Source of the DNA: Chelativorans sp. AA-79
Lineage (GTDB): Bacteria > Pseudomonadota > Alphaproteobacteria > Rhizobiales > Rhizobiaceae
NCBI RefSeq assembly: GCF_029457495.1
Contig: NZ_CP120361.1
Coordinates: forward strand, 1-64,000
Reading direction: 5' to 3'
Length of the DNA: 64,000 nucleotides
The notes under the pieces were generated by a model. The model saw only the letters and a program-made list of their open reading frames with translations, did no database searches and was not told the origin of the DNA. Every line of letters begins with the position of its first letter. The first letter of the stretch is position 1. Made by a program: the position numbers and the translations under genes. This document shows, in pieces, positions 36,359 to 45,814 of this stretch.

Positions 36359-37756
36359 ATGGCCGCCAATGATTATGTCGTCGCCGATATGTCCCTTGCC
36401 GATTGGGGTCGCAAGGAGATCGAGATCGCGGAGACGGAGATGCCTGGCCTGATGGCTTCCCGGGAGGAGTTCGGCACCACCAAGCCGCTGAAGGGCGCGC
36501 GGATCTCCGGTTCGCTCCATATGACGATCCAGACGGCGGTCCTGATCGAAACCCTGAAGACCCTCGGCGCGGATGTCCGCTGGGCTTCCTGCAACATCTT
36601 CTCCACGCAGGATCATGCTGCGGCAGCCATCGCCGCCACCGGCACACCTGTCTTCGCCGTCAAGGGCGAGACGCTCGAAGAGTACTGGACCTACACGGAC
36701 CGCATCTTCCAGTGGCCCGATGGCGAGCCTTCCAACATGATCCTGGATGACGGCGGCGACGCCACCATGTACATCCTGTTCGGTGCGCGCGCCGAAGCCG
36801 GCGAGGATGTGCTCTCCAACCCGGGGAGCGAGGAAGAGGAAGTGCTTTTTGCACAGATCAGGAAGCGCATGGCCGAAACGCCGGGCTTCTTCACGCGTCA
36901 GCGCGAGGCGATCCGCGGTGTGACCGAGGAGACGACCACGGGCGTCAACCGCCTCTACCAGCTCCAGAAGAAGGGGCTTCTGCCGTTCCCGGCCATCAAT
37001 GTGAACGATTCCGTCACAAAGTCGAAGTTCGACAACAAATATGGCTGCAAGGAATCGCTGGTTGACGGCATCCGCCGCGCCACCGATGTGATGATGGCCG
37101 GTAAGGTTGCGGTCGTCTGCGGCTATGGCGATGTCGGCAAGGGCTCGGCCCAGTCGCTGGCCGGTGCCGGCGCGCGGGTGAAGATCACCGAGGCAGACCC
37201 CATCTGCGCGCTGCAGGCGGCGATGGACGGCTTCGAGGTGGTGACCCTTGAGGAGGCCGCGCCCACCGCCGACATCATCATCACCGCGACGGGCAACAAG
37301 GATGTCATCACGCTCGATCACATGCGCAAGATGAAGGACATGGTGATCCTGGGCAATATCGGTCACTTCGACAACGAGATTCAGGTGGCTTCCCTGCGCA
37401 ACCTGAAATGGACGAACATCAAGCCGCAGGTGGACATGATCGAGTTCCCTGACGGCAAGCGTATGATCCTGCTTTCGGAGGGGCGCCTGCTCAACCTGGG
37501 CAACGCCACCGGGCATCCGAGCTTCGTCATGTCGGCCTCCTTCACCAACCAGGTTCTGGCGCAGATCGAGCTGTGGACGCGTGCCGGACAGTACGAAAAC
37601 CAGGTCTACGTACTGCCGAAGCATTTGGACGAGAAGGTTGCCCGCCTGCATCTCGGCAAGCTGGGCGCGACGCTGACGGAGCTTTCGCCCGAGCAGGCCG
37701 CCTATATCGGCGTAAGCCCACAGGGTCCATTCAAGCCTGACCACTACAGGTACTGA
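36359..37756 (+). CDS. ahcY: Adenosylhomocysteinase
   Basis: Hydrolyses S-adenosylhomocysteine to homocysteine and adenosine with tightly bound NAD. The NAD-binding segment [15 protein letters not shown], the HFDNEIQV segment and the C-terminal PFKPDHYRY ending are all present. Length is 465 residues, normal for bacterial forms with the insert. It is monocistronic: a dyad lies upstream and a T-rich terminator follows 29 bases after the stop. Confidence 0.97.
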   Translation: MAANDYVVADMSLADWGRKEIEIAETEMPGLMASREEFGTTKPLKGARISGSLHMTIQTAVLIETLKTLGADVRWASCNIFSTQDHAAAAIAATGTPVFAVKGETLEEYWTYTDRIFQWPDGEPSNMILDDGGDATMYILFGARAEAGEDVLSNPGSEEEEVLFAQIRKRMAETPGFFTRQREAIRGVTEETTTGVNRLYQLQKKGLLPFPAINVNDSVTKSKFDNKYGCKESLVDGIRRATDVMMAGKVAVVCGYGDVGKGSAQSLAGAGARVKITEADPICALQAAMDGFEVVTLEEAAPTADIIITATGNKDVITLDHMRKMKDMVILGNIGHFDNEIQVASLRNLKWTNIKPQVDMIEFPDGKRMILLSEGRLLNLGNATGHPSFVMSASFTNQVLAQIELWTRAGQYENQVYVLPKHLDEKVARLHLGKLGATLTELSPEQAAYIGVSPQGPFKPDHYRY

Positions 37757-37784
37757 CCTCTATTTGAAAAAACGCAATATGTTG

Positions 37785-37821
37785 ATGCCGGACTCTTGAC
37801 AAAGGGCCCGGCATTATTTTT
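37785..37821 (+). terminator. Terminator after ahcY
   Basis: Stem ATGCCGG and CCGGCAT with a 16-base loop, followed by TATTTTTG. It separates ahcY from the divL operon. Confidence 0.75.
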
Positions 37822-37943
37822 GTCGCGCGTTCTTCTTCACGCAGATTCGGTGAACGAGTACAGTGCACTGATTCGAGGGCGCCGATCGTTTCGTGAGGCG
37901 TGGGTCGGCAGTCTTGATTGTCATGCGGCGGAGAGGAATAGGC

Positions 37944-40472
37944 ATGCCGGGGCTGGACCCGCTATGCGGCGGGGCTCATGGGCCTCAGGCCCGTAGGAAA
38001 AAACGGATTCGCGGTTCTGTCCGCTGGGCGATGGCGTCGTTGTCTCTGCTGGCGTCGACGGCATTGACGCGTTTCGCCGCGGCACAGGAACAGGCCAGCG
38101 GGGACCTTCGGTCCGCCTTCTCCCTGACCACGGTCGAGGTGATCCAGCTTTCCATTTTTGCCGGCGTCATGGGGGCCGCCTTTCTGTCGGCCGTCTGGCT
38201 CATTCGCGAGCGGGGCCGGACTGCAGCCGAGAATGCCGATCTCAAGAACCGCGTTGCCGAACTCTCCGGCGCGCTTTCACGTGCGGAGGCGCTGCTCAAC
38301 CTGCGGGACCAGCGGATCATCGTCTGGCATGGCAGCGAGCGTCCTATGGTGCTGGGCGACTTGCCCGCGGAAAGCGGCGTACCGCACGAGCGGGCCACCT
38401 TCCTCGCTTTCGGCCGCTGGCTGACATCCCGGTCGGCTTCCGCCCTGGACCGCGCGGCGGCTTCCCTGCGCGAGAAAGGGGCCGGGTTCGATCTCGTCGT
38501 CGAGACGCGCGAGGGCATTCTCCTCGAGGTACAGGGACGCAAGTCCGCGCTTCACTCGATCATTCGCTTCATTTCGCTTTCCACCGTCCAGGCGGAGAAT
38601 GCCCGGCTGCGGCTGGAGCACCAGCGCCTGCAGGCCGATCATGAGAGCATTCTGGGCCTTGTCGATGCGCTCGACATGCCGTTCTGGCTGCGTGACGAAG
38701 CAGGCAGGCTAAGATGGGTGAATGCGGCCTATGCGCGATCGGTCGAGGCTCGCGAACCTACCGCAGCCATCCACGAGGGCCGCGAGCTCCTGCCCACGGC
38801 GGCACGGATGGCTCTGGAGCGCCACCATATTGATCAGCCCATCTTCCGCGAAACTGTCTCGACCGTCGTGGGCGGAGACCGGTGTGTCTTCGCGGTCACG
38901 GATTTCGCCGGTCCGCACGGAAGCGCGGGCATCGCCCTCGACTCGAGCGAAACGGATGCCCTCAGGCGTGAATACGAGAGCGCCCTGCGCAGCCATGCCG
39001 ATACGTTGGATCAGCTTACAACGGCGGTTTCCATCTTCGACGCGGATCAGAAGCTGAAATTCTACAACCAGGCCTTCCAGAAGCTTTGGGCGCTCGACGC
39101 GGGCTTCCTCGATACGGGGCCGGAGAACGCATTGCTGCTCGACCGCCTGCGCAGCGACGGCAAGCTTGCCGAGCAGCCGGAATGGCGGCGCTGGAAGGAG
39201 CAGCTCCTTTCCGCCTACCGCGCCGTCGAGCCGCAGGAGCACTGGTGGCATCTGCCCGACGGGCGCACCATCCGCGTTGTGGCCACGCCACAGCCGAAGG
39301 GCGGCGTGACGTGGGTCTTCGAGAACCTCACCGAGAAGATCGATCTCGAAAGCCGATACAATGCCATCGTGCAGGTGCAGAGCGAAACGCTCGACAATCT
39401 GGCGGAAGGCGTCGCCGTCTTCGGCCCGGATGGCCGGATGCGCCTTTCGAATCCGGCTTTTCGCACGCTGTGGGGCATACCGGAGAAGCTGATCGACGCC
39501 GACATCCATATCTCCATCCTCAAGGCGGCCTGTGATCCCGTGGCGATCAAGAGCCCATGGGGCGATTTCGTCGCCGCCGTCACCGGCTTCGATGACGAGC
39601 GGCGCGACAGCCATGGCCGCACGGAGCTCATCAACGGCACGATCCTGCACCATGCGATCGTGCATCTGCCCAACGGGCAGGTGATGCTGACATTCGTCGA
39701 TGTGACGGACAGCGTGAACGTGGAGCGTGCGCTCAAGGAGAAGAACGAGGCGCTCGAAAAAGCCGACAAGCTGAAGAACGATTTCGTGCAGCACGTTTCC
39801 TACGAGCTACGCTCCCCGCTCACCAACATCATCGGCTTCACGGAGCTCCTGGCGCTGGAGACGACCGGGCCGCTCAACCCGCGCCAGCGCGAATATGTGG
39901 ACCATGTCGGCTCCTCCTCCTCGCTGCTTCTGACCGTGGTGAACGATATCCTCGACCTTGCGACCGTCGATGCCGGTATCATGGAGCTGGAGATCGCGGA
40001 GGTGGAGATCCGGCGCATCGTGAACGCGGCGGCAGATCTCGTCGCGGATCGCCTGCGTGAGCACGGAATCAAGCTGGAGATCGCGGTGGATGCCGCACCG
40101 GTGAGCTTCCATGCGGATGAAAACCGCATTCGGCAGATCCTCTACAATCTGCTCAGCAACGCGGCCAATTATGCGCCTGACGGCGGCAAGATCATGCTTT
40201 CCGCCAAGCGCGAAGGCAATGCCGTGGTATTCCGTATTCACGATAACGGGCCTGGCATGTCACCCGAGGTGTTGCAGACGATCTTCAAACGCTTTGAGCC
40301 GAGCACCAAGGGCGGCCGCAGGCGGGGCGCCGGCCTGGGCCTTTCCATCGTGAAGAGCTTTGTCGAATTGCATGGAGGCACCGTGGAGATCGACACGGGT
40401 CCGGGTCGCGGTACCGCCGTCCTCTGCCGCTTTCCGCTGGCGCCCACCGGTGTGCGCGCCGCGGCCGAATGA
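37944..40472 (+). CDS. divL: DivL-type PAS kinase with Tyr at the phospho-acceptor position
   Basis: Membrane-associated atypical histidine kinase; in Caulobacter DivL works with CckA and DivK in the cell-cycle pathway controlling CtrA. Two hydrophobic segments lie near the N-terminus, followed by PAS-like domains and a kinase core. The H-box reads HVSYELRSPLTNIIGF, with Tyr620 where kinases carry His, the DivL hallmark. ATP-binding boxes LLSNAANYAP, DNGPGMS and GLGLSIVKSF are intact. Length is 842 residues from an ATG with GAGAGGAA upstream; a GTG 17 codons earlier is an alternative. The next gene begins one base after its stop. Confidence 0.92.
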   Translation: MPGLDPLCGGAHGPQARRKKRIRGSVRWAMASLSLLASTALTRFAAAQEQASGDLRSAFSLTTVEVIQLSIFAGVMGAAFLSAVWLIRERGRTAAENADLKNRVAELSGALSRAEALLNLRDQRIIVWHGSERPMVLGDLPAESGVPHERATFLAFGRWLTSRSASALDRAAASLREKGAGFDLVVETREGILLEVQGRKSALHSIIRFISLSTVQAENARLRLEHQRLQADHESILGLVDALDMPFWLRDEAGRLRWVNAAYARSVEAREPTAAIHEGRELLPTAARMALERHHIDQPIFRETVSTVVGGDRCVFAVTDFAGPHGSAGIALDSSETDALRREYESALRSHADTLDQLTTAVSIFDADQKLKFYNQAFQKLWALDAGFLDTGPENALLLDRLRSDGKLAEQPEWRRWKEQLLSAYRAVEPQEHWWHLPDGRTIRVVATPQPKGGVTWVFENLTEKIDLESRYNAIVQVQSETLDNLAEGVAVFGPDGRMRLSNPAFRTLWGIPEKLIDADIHISILKAACDPVAIKSPWGDFVAAVTGFDDERRDSHGRTELINGTILHHAIVHLPNGQVMLTFVDVTDSVNVERALKEKNEALEKADKLKNDFVQHVSYELRSPLTNIIGFTELLALETTGPLNPRQREYVDHVGSSSSLLLTVVNDILDLATVDAGIMELEIAEVEIRRIVNAAADLVADRLREHGIKLEIAVDAAPVSFHADENRIRQILYNLLSNAANYAPDGGKIMLSAKREGNAVVFRIHDNGPGMSPEVLQTIFKRFEPSTKGGRRRGAGLGLSIVKSFVELHGGTVEIDTGPGRGTAVLCRFPLAPTGVRAAAE

Positions 40473-40473
40473 C

Positions 40474-41970
40474 ATGCGGACTTTCAAGCGCTTCCTGGCC
40501 GATGCGCGGGCGACGGATCGCCTGGGGGATGATCTTGCGGCAGCGCTGCGTCCGGGCGACGTCGTAGCGCTTCACGGCGATCTCGGCACCGGAAAGTCGA
40601 CGCTCGCCCGCGCGATCATCCGCGCCATCGCGGGCGACCGGGAACTCGAGGTGCCGAGTCCGACCTTCACTTTGGTACAGAGCTATGGGCTGCGCATCCC
40701 CATCCACCACTTCGATCTCTACCGGCTTTCCGGCCCCGACGAACTGGAGGAGTTGGGGCTGTCGGAGGCGTTGTCCGAAGGAATCGTTCTGGTTGAATGG
40801 CCAGAGCAGGCGCCGGCGGCCTTCACTGCCGCCATCAGGGTGGCTCTTCGCGAAAGCGGCGACAGCCGCGAGGCGGAGATCGAAGCGCCTGCGGGCGCCG
40901 CGGAACGGATCGCCCATTCCCTTGTCATTCGCGGATTTCTGCAAAGCGCGGGTCGTGCAGATGCGCAGCGGAGCTATCTTCTGGGCGATGCATCCATCCG
41001 TGCTTACGAAACGGTCACGACCGACGGCGAGCGCCTGATCCTCATGGACGCACCCGAACGCCGCGACGAGCCGCTCGTCCGCAACGGCCTGCCCTACAGC
41101 AGAATTGCCCGGCTCGCCCAGTCGGTGACCGCCTTCGTCGGGGTGGCGAACGCGCTGCGCAACGCGGGGTTTTCAACGCCACGCATATTGGCTCAGGATC
41201 TGGAGCGGGGTCTGCTGCTTACGGAGTACTTGGGCGATGAGCCTTTTCTCGGTCGAGAGGGGGCGCCCTTCCCCGAGCGCTATCTCGCCGCAGCTGGGCT
41301 GCTCGCCGCATTGCACGAGCGCACCTGGCCGGAACGCTTTCCCGTCGCCGAAGGCCTCGACTACGCGCCGCCGCGCTATGACCGCTCCGCACTTGCAATC
41401 GAGGCGGAACTCCTGCTCGACTGGTATCTGCCGCATGTGAAGGGGCGCGCAGCAAGTACTGGCGAGAGGCAGGAATTTAGCCGACTATGGTCGCGACTGT
41501 TCGAGCGGCTCGAACGCGCTGAGCAGAGCCTGGTGCTGCGCGATTTCCATTCACCCAACATCATCTGGCGCGAAGAGAAGGCGGGGCTCGACCGATTGGG
41601 TCTCGTCGATGTTCAAGACGCTGTATGGGGCCCGGGCGCTTACGATATGGCATCGCTCGCACTCGATGCGCGCGTGACTATCCCTGAGCCGCTGGAGCGG
41701 TCGGTCTTGGACGCCTATTACGCCGGCCGGCGCTCCCCGCATTTCGACCGCACCTCCTTCGAGGAGGCCTATGCCATCACCGCTGCCCAGCGCAACACCA
41801 AGCTCCTCGGCATTTTCGTGAGGCTTTCGATGCGCGACTGTAAGCCGTTCTATCTGCACCACTTGCCGCGCATCCGCGCTTACCTGAACCGGGTGCTTGC
41901 TCATCCCGCGCTCACCGAACTTGGCGCGTTCTACCGGGAACAAGGCTTTCTGGACGGGGAGGCGGAGTGA
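40474..41970 (+). CDS. TsaE-AmgK fusion: tRNA threonylcarbamoylation ATPase and sugar/aminoglycoside-type kinase
   Basis: 498-residue two-domain protein. Residues 1-150 are TsaE, the ATPase needed for t6A tRNA modification, with Walker A GDLGTGKST (35-43) and SPTFTLVQSY. Residues 155-498 are an APH-fold kinase with the catalytic DFHSPN at 357-362, like AmgK, which phosphorylates MurNAc and GlcNAc at the anomeric position. The following gene is MurU-like, so the kinase half probably acts in peptidoglycan recycling. The start MRTFKRFLAD lies one base after divL. Its stop overlaps the next start (GTGA). Confidence 0.92.
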   Translation: MRTFKRFLADARATDRLGDDLAAALRPGDVVALHGDLGTGKSTLARAIIRAIAGDRELEVPSPTFTLVQSYGLRIPIHHFDLYRLSGPDELEELGLSEALSEGIVLVEWPEQAPAAFTAAIRVALRESGDSREAEIEAPAGAAERIAHSLVIRGFLQSAGRADAQRSYLLGDASIRAYETVTTDGERLILMDAPERRDEPLVRNGLPYSRIARLAQSVTAFVGVANALRNAGFSTPRILAQDLERGLLLTEYLGDEPFLGREGAPFPERYLAAAGLLAALHERTWPERFPVAEGLDYAPPRYDRSALAIEAELLLDWYLPHVKGRAASTGERQEFSRLWSRLFERLERAEQSLVLRDFHSPNIIWREEKAGLDRLGLVDVQDAVWGPGAYDMASLALDARVTIPEPLERSVLDAYYAGRRSPHFDRTSFEEAYAITAAQRNTKLLGIFVRLSMRDCKPFYLHHLPRIRAYLNRVLAHPALTELGAFYREQGFLDGEAE

Positions 41971-42692
41971 AAGCGACACCGGAACGAGCGATCGTGCTTT
42001 CGGCGGGCCTCGGCATGCGCATGCGGCCGCTCACCGAGACAAGGCCCAAGCCGCTCATTCCCGTGGGCGGCAAGCCGCTTGTCGACTGGGGGCTCGATGC
42101 CCTTCGGCGGGCGGGCGTGCGCGAGGCTGTCGTCAACATATACCACCTGGCCGATATGATGACCGCTCATCTGGCTGGCCGGGGGGAGCCGCACATCATC
42201 ATCTCCGACGAGCGTGAGGCGCTTCTCGATTCCGGCGGCGGCATCGCAAAGGCGCTGCCATATCTTGGGGACAAGCCCTTCTTCGTTCTCAATGCCGACA
42301 CATTCTGGATCGACCGATCGGAAGACAATCTGAACCGGCTTGCCCTTGCCTGGGATGGAGGCCGGATGGATATATTGATCCTGCTCGCGGACCCTGCGTC
42401 CGCGACGGGGCATACGGGGAAGCTGGACTTCAGGATGGATCGCGACGGGCGGCTGCAGCGGACGGCCGGTGGTACGGAAGGATACATCTACGCGGGTGGC
42501 GGAATCCTCCATCCGCGCCTGTTTGCCGGCGCCTCGACGGCGCCCCATTCGCTCAACCTCTATTTCGATCGCGCCATCGCCGCGGGGAGGATGTTCGGCC
42601 TGCCTCTCGACGGACACTGGATTACCGTCGGCACGCCCGACGCGATTGCCCCGGCCGAGGCCGTTCTGCGACAGCTCGGCATGACGTCGTGA
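41967..42692 (+). CDS. Nucleotidyltransferase, MurU-like (MurNAc-1-phosphate uridylyltransferase)
   Basis: 241-residue sugar nucleotidyltransferase beginning with the signature LSAGLGMRMRPLTETRPKPL and the VGGKPLVDW segment; the metal-binding Asp is in LNADTFW. In Pseudomonas, AmgK and MurU convert MurNAc to UDP-MurNAc, bypassing de novo synthesis. Placement directly after the AmgK half supports that role, though mannose-1-phosphate guanylyltransferase is the wider family. The start is GTG overlapping the previous stop, and its own stop overlaps addB. Confidence 0.87.
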   Translation: MKATPERAIVLSAGLGMRMRPLTETRPKPLIPVGGKPLVDWGLDALRRAGVREAVVNIYHLADMMTAHLAGRGEPHIIISDEREALLDSGGGIAKALPYLGDKPFFVLNADTFWIDRSEDNLNRLALAWDGGRMDILILLADPASATGHTGKLDFRMDRDGRLQRTAGGTEGYIYAGGGILHPRLFAGASTAPHSLNLYFDRAIAAGRMFGLPLDGHWITVGTPDAIAPAEAVLRQLGMTS

Positions 42693-45600
42693 GCACCGGG
42701 ACCGCAGAGCCGCGCGTCTTCTCCATTCCCCCAGGCGTGCCGTTCCTGCCGGCGCTCGCCGAGGCGCTTCTGGAGGGCCGGCTGGTGCCCGGCTTCCGTT
42801 ATGACGGCAACCCTCTCGCCCTTGCCGATGCAACGATCTACCTGCCCACGCGCCGTGCGGCACGGGAACTCCGTAGCGTTTTGGTCGATCGGCTCGGCGG
42901 TGTTTCGGCCATCCTTCCCGTCATTCGCCCGTTGGGCGAGTTTCAGGCTGAGATCGCCGAGTTCGGGACGGAAGGTGGCGCGGCCGTGCTCGATCATACG
43001 CCGCCGATCTCCAAGCTCGACCGCATCCTCCTGCTCGGAAGGCTGGCACAGGCCTGGAAGGCGCGGGTGCCCGCGCATGTGGCGGCACGATTCGAGGAGG
43101 GCGTCGTCGTCCCTGCTTCGGTGAGCGATGGCCTGTGGCTTGCGCGCGATCTTTCCGCCCTCATGGACGAGATCGAGACGGAAGGGGCCGACTGGAACCG
43201 CCTCGCCGAACTGGTGCCGCAAGAGCTCGCCGGCTGGTGGCAGGTCACGCTCGAATTCCTCGCGATCTTGACAAGGACCTGGCCGGAAGTGCTGGCCGAG
43301 CGCGGGCAGTCGAACCCCGCCGCCCACCGCAACGCGATGCTGGCGGCGGAGGCCGAGCGGCTCCTGCGCAATCCGCCGCGCGGGCCGATAGTAGCCGCCG
43401 GCTCGACCGGCTCCATCCCGGCCACCGCGCGCCTGCTCGGCACGATCGCTCGGCTTGGGAACGGTGCCGTCGTGCTGCCTGGGCTGGACCTGGAGCTGGA
43501 CGAAGCCTCATGGCGGGCCATAGACGCAAGCGAGGAGCCTTCGGCCTGCGGGCATCCGCAGTTCGGGCTCAGGAAGCTGATCACCACGATGGGTATGGGG
43601 CGCGGGGCTGTGAAGGAGCTTTCCACGCCCGCGCCGGTGCTCGCCGCCCGCCACAGGCTCTTGAGCGAGGCGCTTCGTCCGGCCGAGACGACAGATCTTT
43701 GGGCCGTGAACCGGCAGATTGTCGACGCGGCCCTCGCGCAAGGCGCCTTGGCGGGGGTCAGCCTTGTCGAGGCCGCGAACGAACGCGACGAGGCGGCGGC
43801 GATCGCGGTGGCGCTCCGTCGTGCCGCCGCCCGCGAAGGCGCCACCGCGGCGCTTGTGACACCGGACCGCGCGCTCGCGCGCCGCGTGGCGGCGGAGCTT
43901 CGCCGTTTCGGCATCCGCGCCGACGATTCCGGCGGTAGCTTCCTCGCCGACAGCGTGCCGGCCACGCTCTTGCGTCTGGCGCTGGAGGCAATCTGCCGAC
44001 CCAAGGAGCCGGTGGTGATTGTCGGGTTACTCAAGCACCCGCTTCTGCGTCTCGGGCTATCGCGGGAGACCATTCGCCGGGCAGCGGAGATCGTCGAACT
44101 CGTTGCCCTGCGGGGTGGGACCGGCCGGCCCGACGTGACGAACATCTCCAGCCTCTTCGAAGAGCGTCTGGCCACTGTGCGCAGGGACATGCGCAAGCCT
44201 TTCTGGCTGAACCGGCTGACGGACAGGGATTTGAGCGATGCGCGTCAGGTCCTCGCACGCTTCGAAAAGGCGATCGAGCCCCTGGCGAAGCTTCGTGGCG
44301 AGCGTGCCGTTGCGCTTTCCGAGATCGCCCGTGCTTCCGTGGAGGCGGCGGAGGCGTTGGCGCGCGACAACGACGGCGCGGTGACGGAATTCTATCGCGG
44401 CGAGTCGGGTGAGGCGTTGGCGCGCTTCCTGCGCGAGGTGGTGGAAAGCCGCTCGGGCACGGAGGTGCAGCCTGCCGAGTGGCCGGATGTCTTCTCCGCA
44501 CTGATGGCGGGCGAGGTGGTCACACCTGCCATGGGAAGCGATCACCGCGTGGCGATCTGGGGCACGCTGGAGGCGCGATTGCAGAGCGTCGACGTGCTCG
44601 TGCTGGGTGGGCTCAACGAAGGTACGTGGCCCGAAGCTCCCCCGTCCGACCGTTTCATGTCGCGTCTCATGAAGGGCGAGCTTCAACTCGAGCCGCCGGA
44701 GCGCCGCATCGGCCTCGCCGCACACGATTTCATGATGGCGCTCGGCGCGCCGGAGGTGGTGCTGGCCCGTTCTACGAGGGTCCAGGGCGCGCCGGCGGTG
44801 GCGTCGCGCTGGCTGCAGCGCCTGACGGCCTGTTCCGGCCTGGCGGAAACGGCTGCAATGCGTGCGCGCGGCCTGCGCTTCATCGCATGGGCGCATGCGC
44901 TGGAGGCGAAGCCGGACGTGCCGTTTGCGCGACGTCCCTGCCCGAAGCCGCCGCTCGAGGCGCGGCCGCAACGTTTCTCCATCACCGAGATCGAGACGAT
45001 GCGCCGCGATCCCTATGCCGTGTATGCCCGGCGCATTCTCCGCCTTTCTCCCCTCGATCCGCTCATTCGCGATCCAGGTGCCGCCGAGCGGGGGACGCTG
45101 TTCCACGACATTCTGCAGGCCTTTGTCCAGTCGGGCGCCGATCCCACCGCTCCCGACGCGCTGGAAAGGCTGATCGATGCCGGCCGCAGGCTTTTCGCCA
45201 AAACCGGCCTCCCCGTCGATGTCGAGGCCGTCTGGTGGCCGCGCTTCGAGAGGACGGCGCATGGCGTCATCAGCTGGGAGCGTACCCGGGCGGAGGCTAT
45301 CGCCACACGCCACGCCGAAATCCGCGCTTCGGCTATCGAGGTCGGCGCGACGGGCACGCTCCTGTCCGGACGCGCCGACCGTATCGACATCCGCACCGAC
45401 GGCCGCGCCGATATCATCGACTACAAGACAGGCTCCAATCCCTCCAAAGTGCAAGCGCACCGGCTGCTTGCGCCGCAGCTTGCGCTCGAAGCGGCACTGC
45501 TTGCGCGCGGCGCCTTCGCCGGCCTCGGCAATCCGCAACCTGCGGATCTCTGCTACGTCCGCCTCAAGGCGAACGGATCGGTGGAGCCGGAATCGATTCT

Positions 45601-45814
45601 CAGGATCAAGGACAGCGAGAAAACCGGCGCGCGGCTGGCCGAAGAGGCCTGGCAGCGGCTGGAGAAGCTGCTCGTTTGGTACGGCAATTCTGAAGCCGGC
45701 TATCTTTCTCGTCCGCTGCCTTTCAAGGAGGGTGATACGGAAGGCGATTACGATCATCTGGCGCGCGTGCTCGAATGGTCTGCCGGCGGCGATACCGGCG
45801 AAGGGGATGCATGA
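42689..45814 (+). CDS. addB: Double-strand break repair protein AddB
   Basis: 1041-residue subunit of the AddAB helicase-nuclease, which resects double-strand breaks and loads RecA (the alphaproteobacterial equivalent of RecBCD). The C-terminal PD-(D/E)XK nuclease shows DIIDYKTG at residues 908-915 preceded by LSGRADRIDI. The N-terminal half is an inactivated helicase-like domain typical of AddB. The GTG start overlaps the murU stop; the stop overlaps addA by ATGA. Confidence 0.95.
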   Translation: MSTGTAEPRVFSIPPGVPFLPALAEALLEGRLVPGFRYDGNPLALADATIYLPTRRAARELRSVLVDRLGGVSAILPVIRPLGEFQAEIAEFGTEGGAAVLDHTPPISKLDRILLLGRLAQAWKARVPAHVAARFEEGVVVPASVSDGLWLARDLSALMDEIETEGADWNRLAELVPQELAGWWQVTLEFLAILTRTWPEVLAERGQSNPAAHRNAMLAAEAERLLRNPPRGPIVAAGSTGSIPATARLLGTIARLGNGAVVLPGLDLELDEASWRAIDASEEPSACGHPQFGLRKLITTMGMGRGAVKELSTPAPVLAARHRLLSEALRPAETTDLWAVNRQIVDAALAQGALAGVSLVEAANERDEAAAIAVALRRAAAREGATAALVTPDRALARRVAAELRRFGIRADDSGGSFLADSVPATLLRLALEAICRPKEPVVIVGLLKHPLLRLGLSRETIRRAAEIVELVALRGGTGRPDVTNISSLFEERLATVRRDMRKPFWLNRLTDRDLSDARQVLARFEKAIEPLAKLRGERAVALSEIARASVEAAEALARDNDGAVTEFYRGESGEALARFLREVVESRSGTEVQPAEWPDVFSALMAGEVVTPAMGSDHRVAIWGTLEARLQSVDVLVLGGLNEGTWPEAPPSDRFMSRLMKGELQLEPPERRIGLAAHDFMMALGAPEVVLARSTRVQGAPAVASRWLQRLTACSGLAETAAMRARGLRFIAWAHALEAKPDVPFARRPCPKPPLEARPQRFSITEIETMRRDPYAVYARRILRLSPLDPLIRDPGAAERGTLFHDILQAFVQSGADPTAPDALERLIDAGRRLFAKTGLPVDVEAVWWPRFERTAHGVISWERTRAEAIATRHAEIRASAIEVGATGTLLSGRADRIDIRTDGRADIIDYKTGSNPSKVQAHRLLAPQLALEAALLARGAFAGLGNPQPADLCYVRLKANGSVEPESILRIKDSEKTGARLAEEAWQRLEKLLVWYGNSEAGYLSRPLPFKEGDTEGDYDHLARVLEWSAGGDTGEGDA

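Noticed and set aside
37796-37821. TTGACA followed by a T-rich box as a promoter for divL
   Set aside because: The spacing between the boxes is about 13 bases, too short, and the sequence is better explained as the ahcY terminator.
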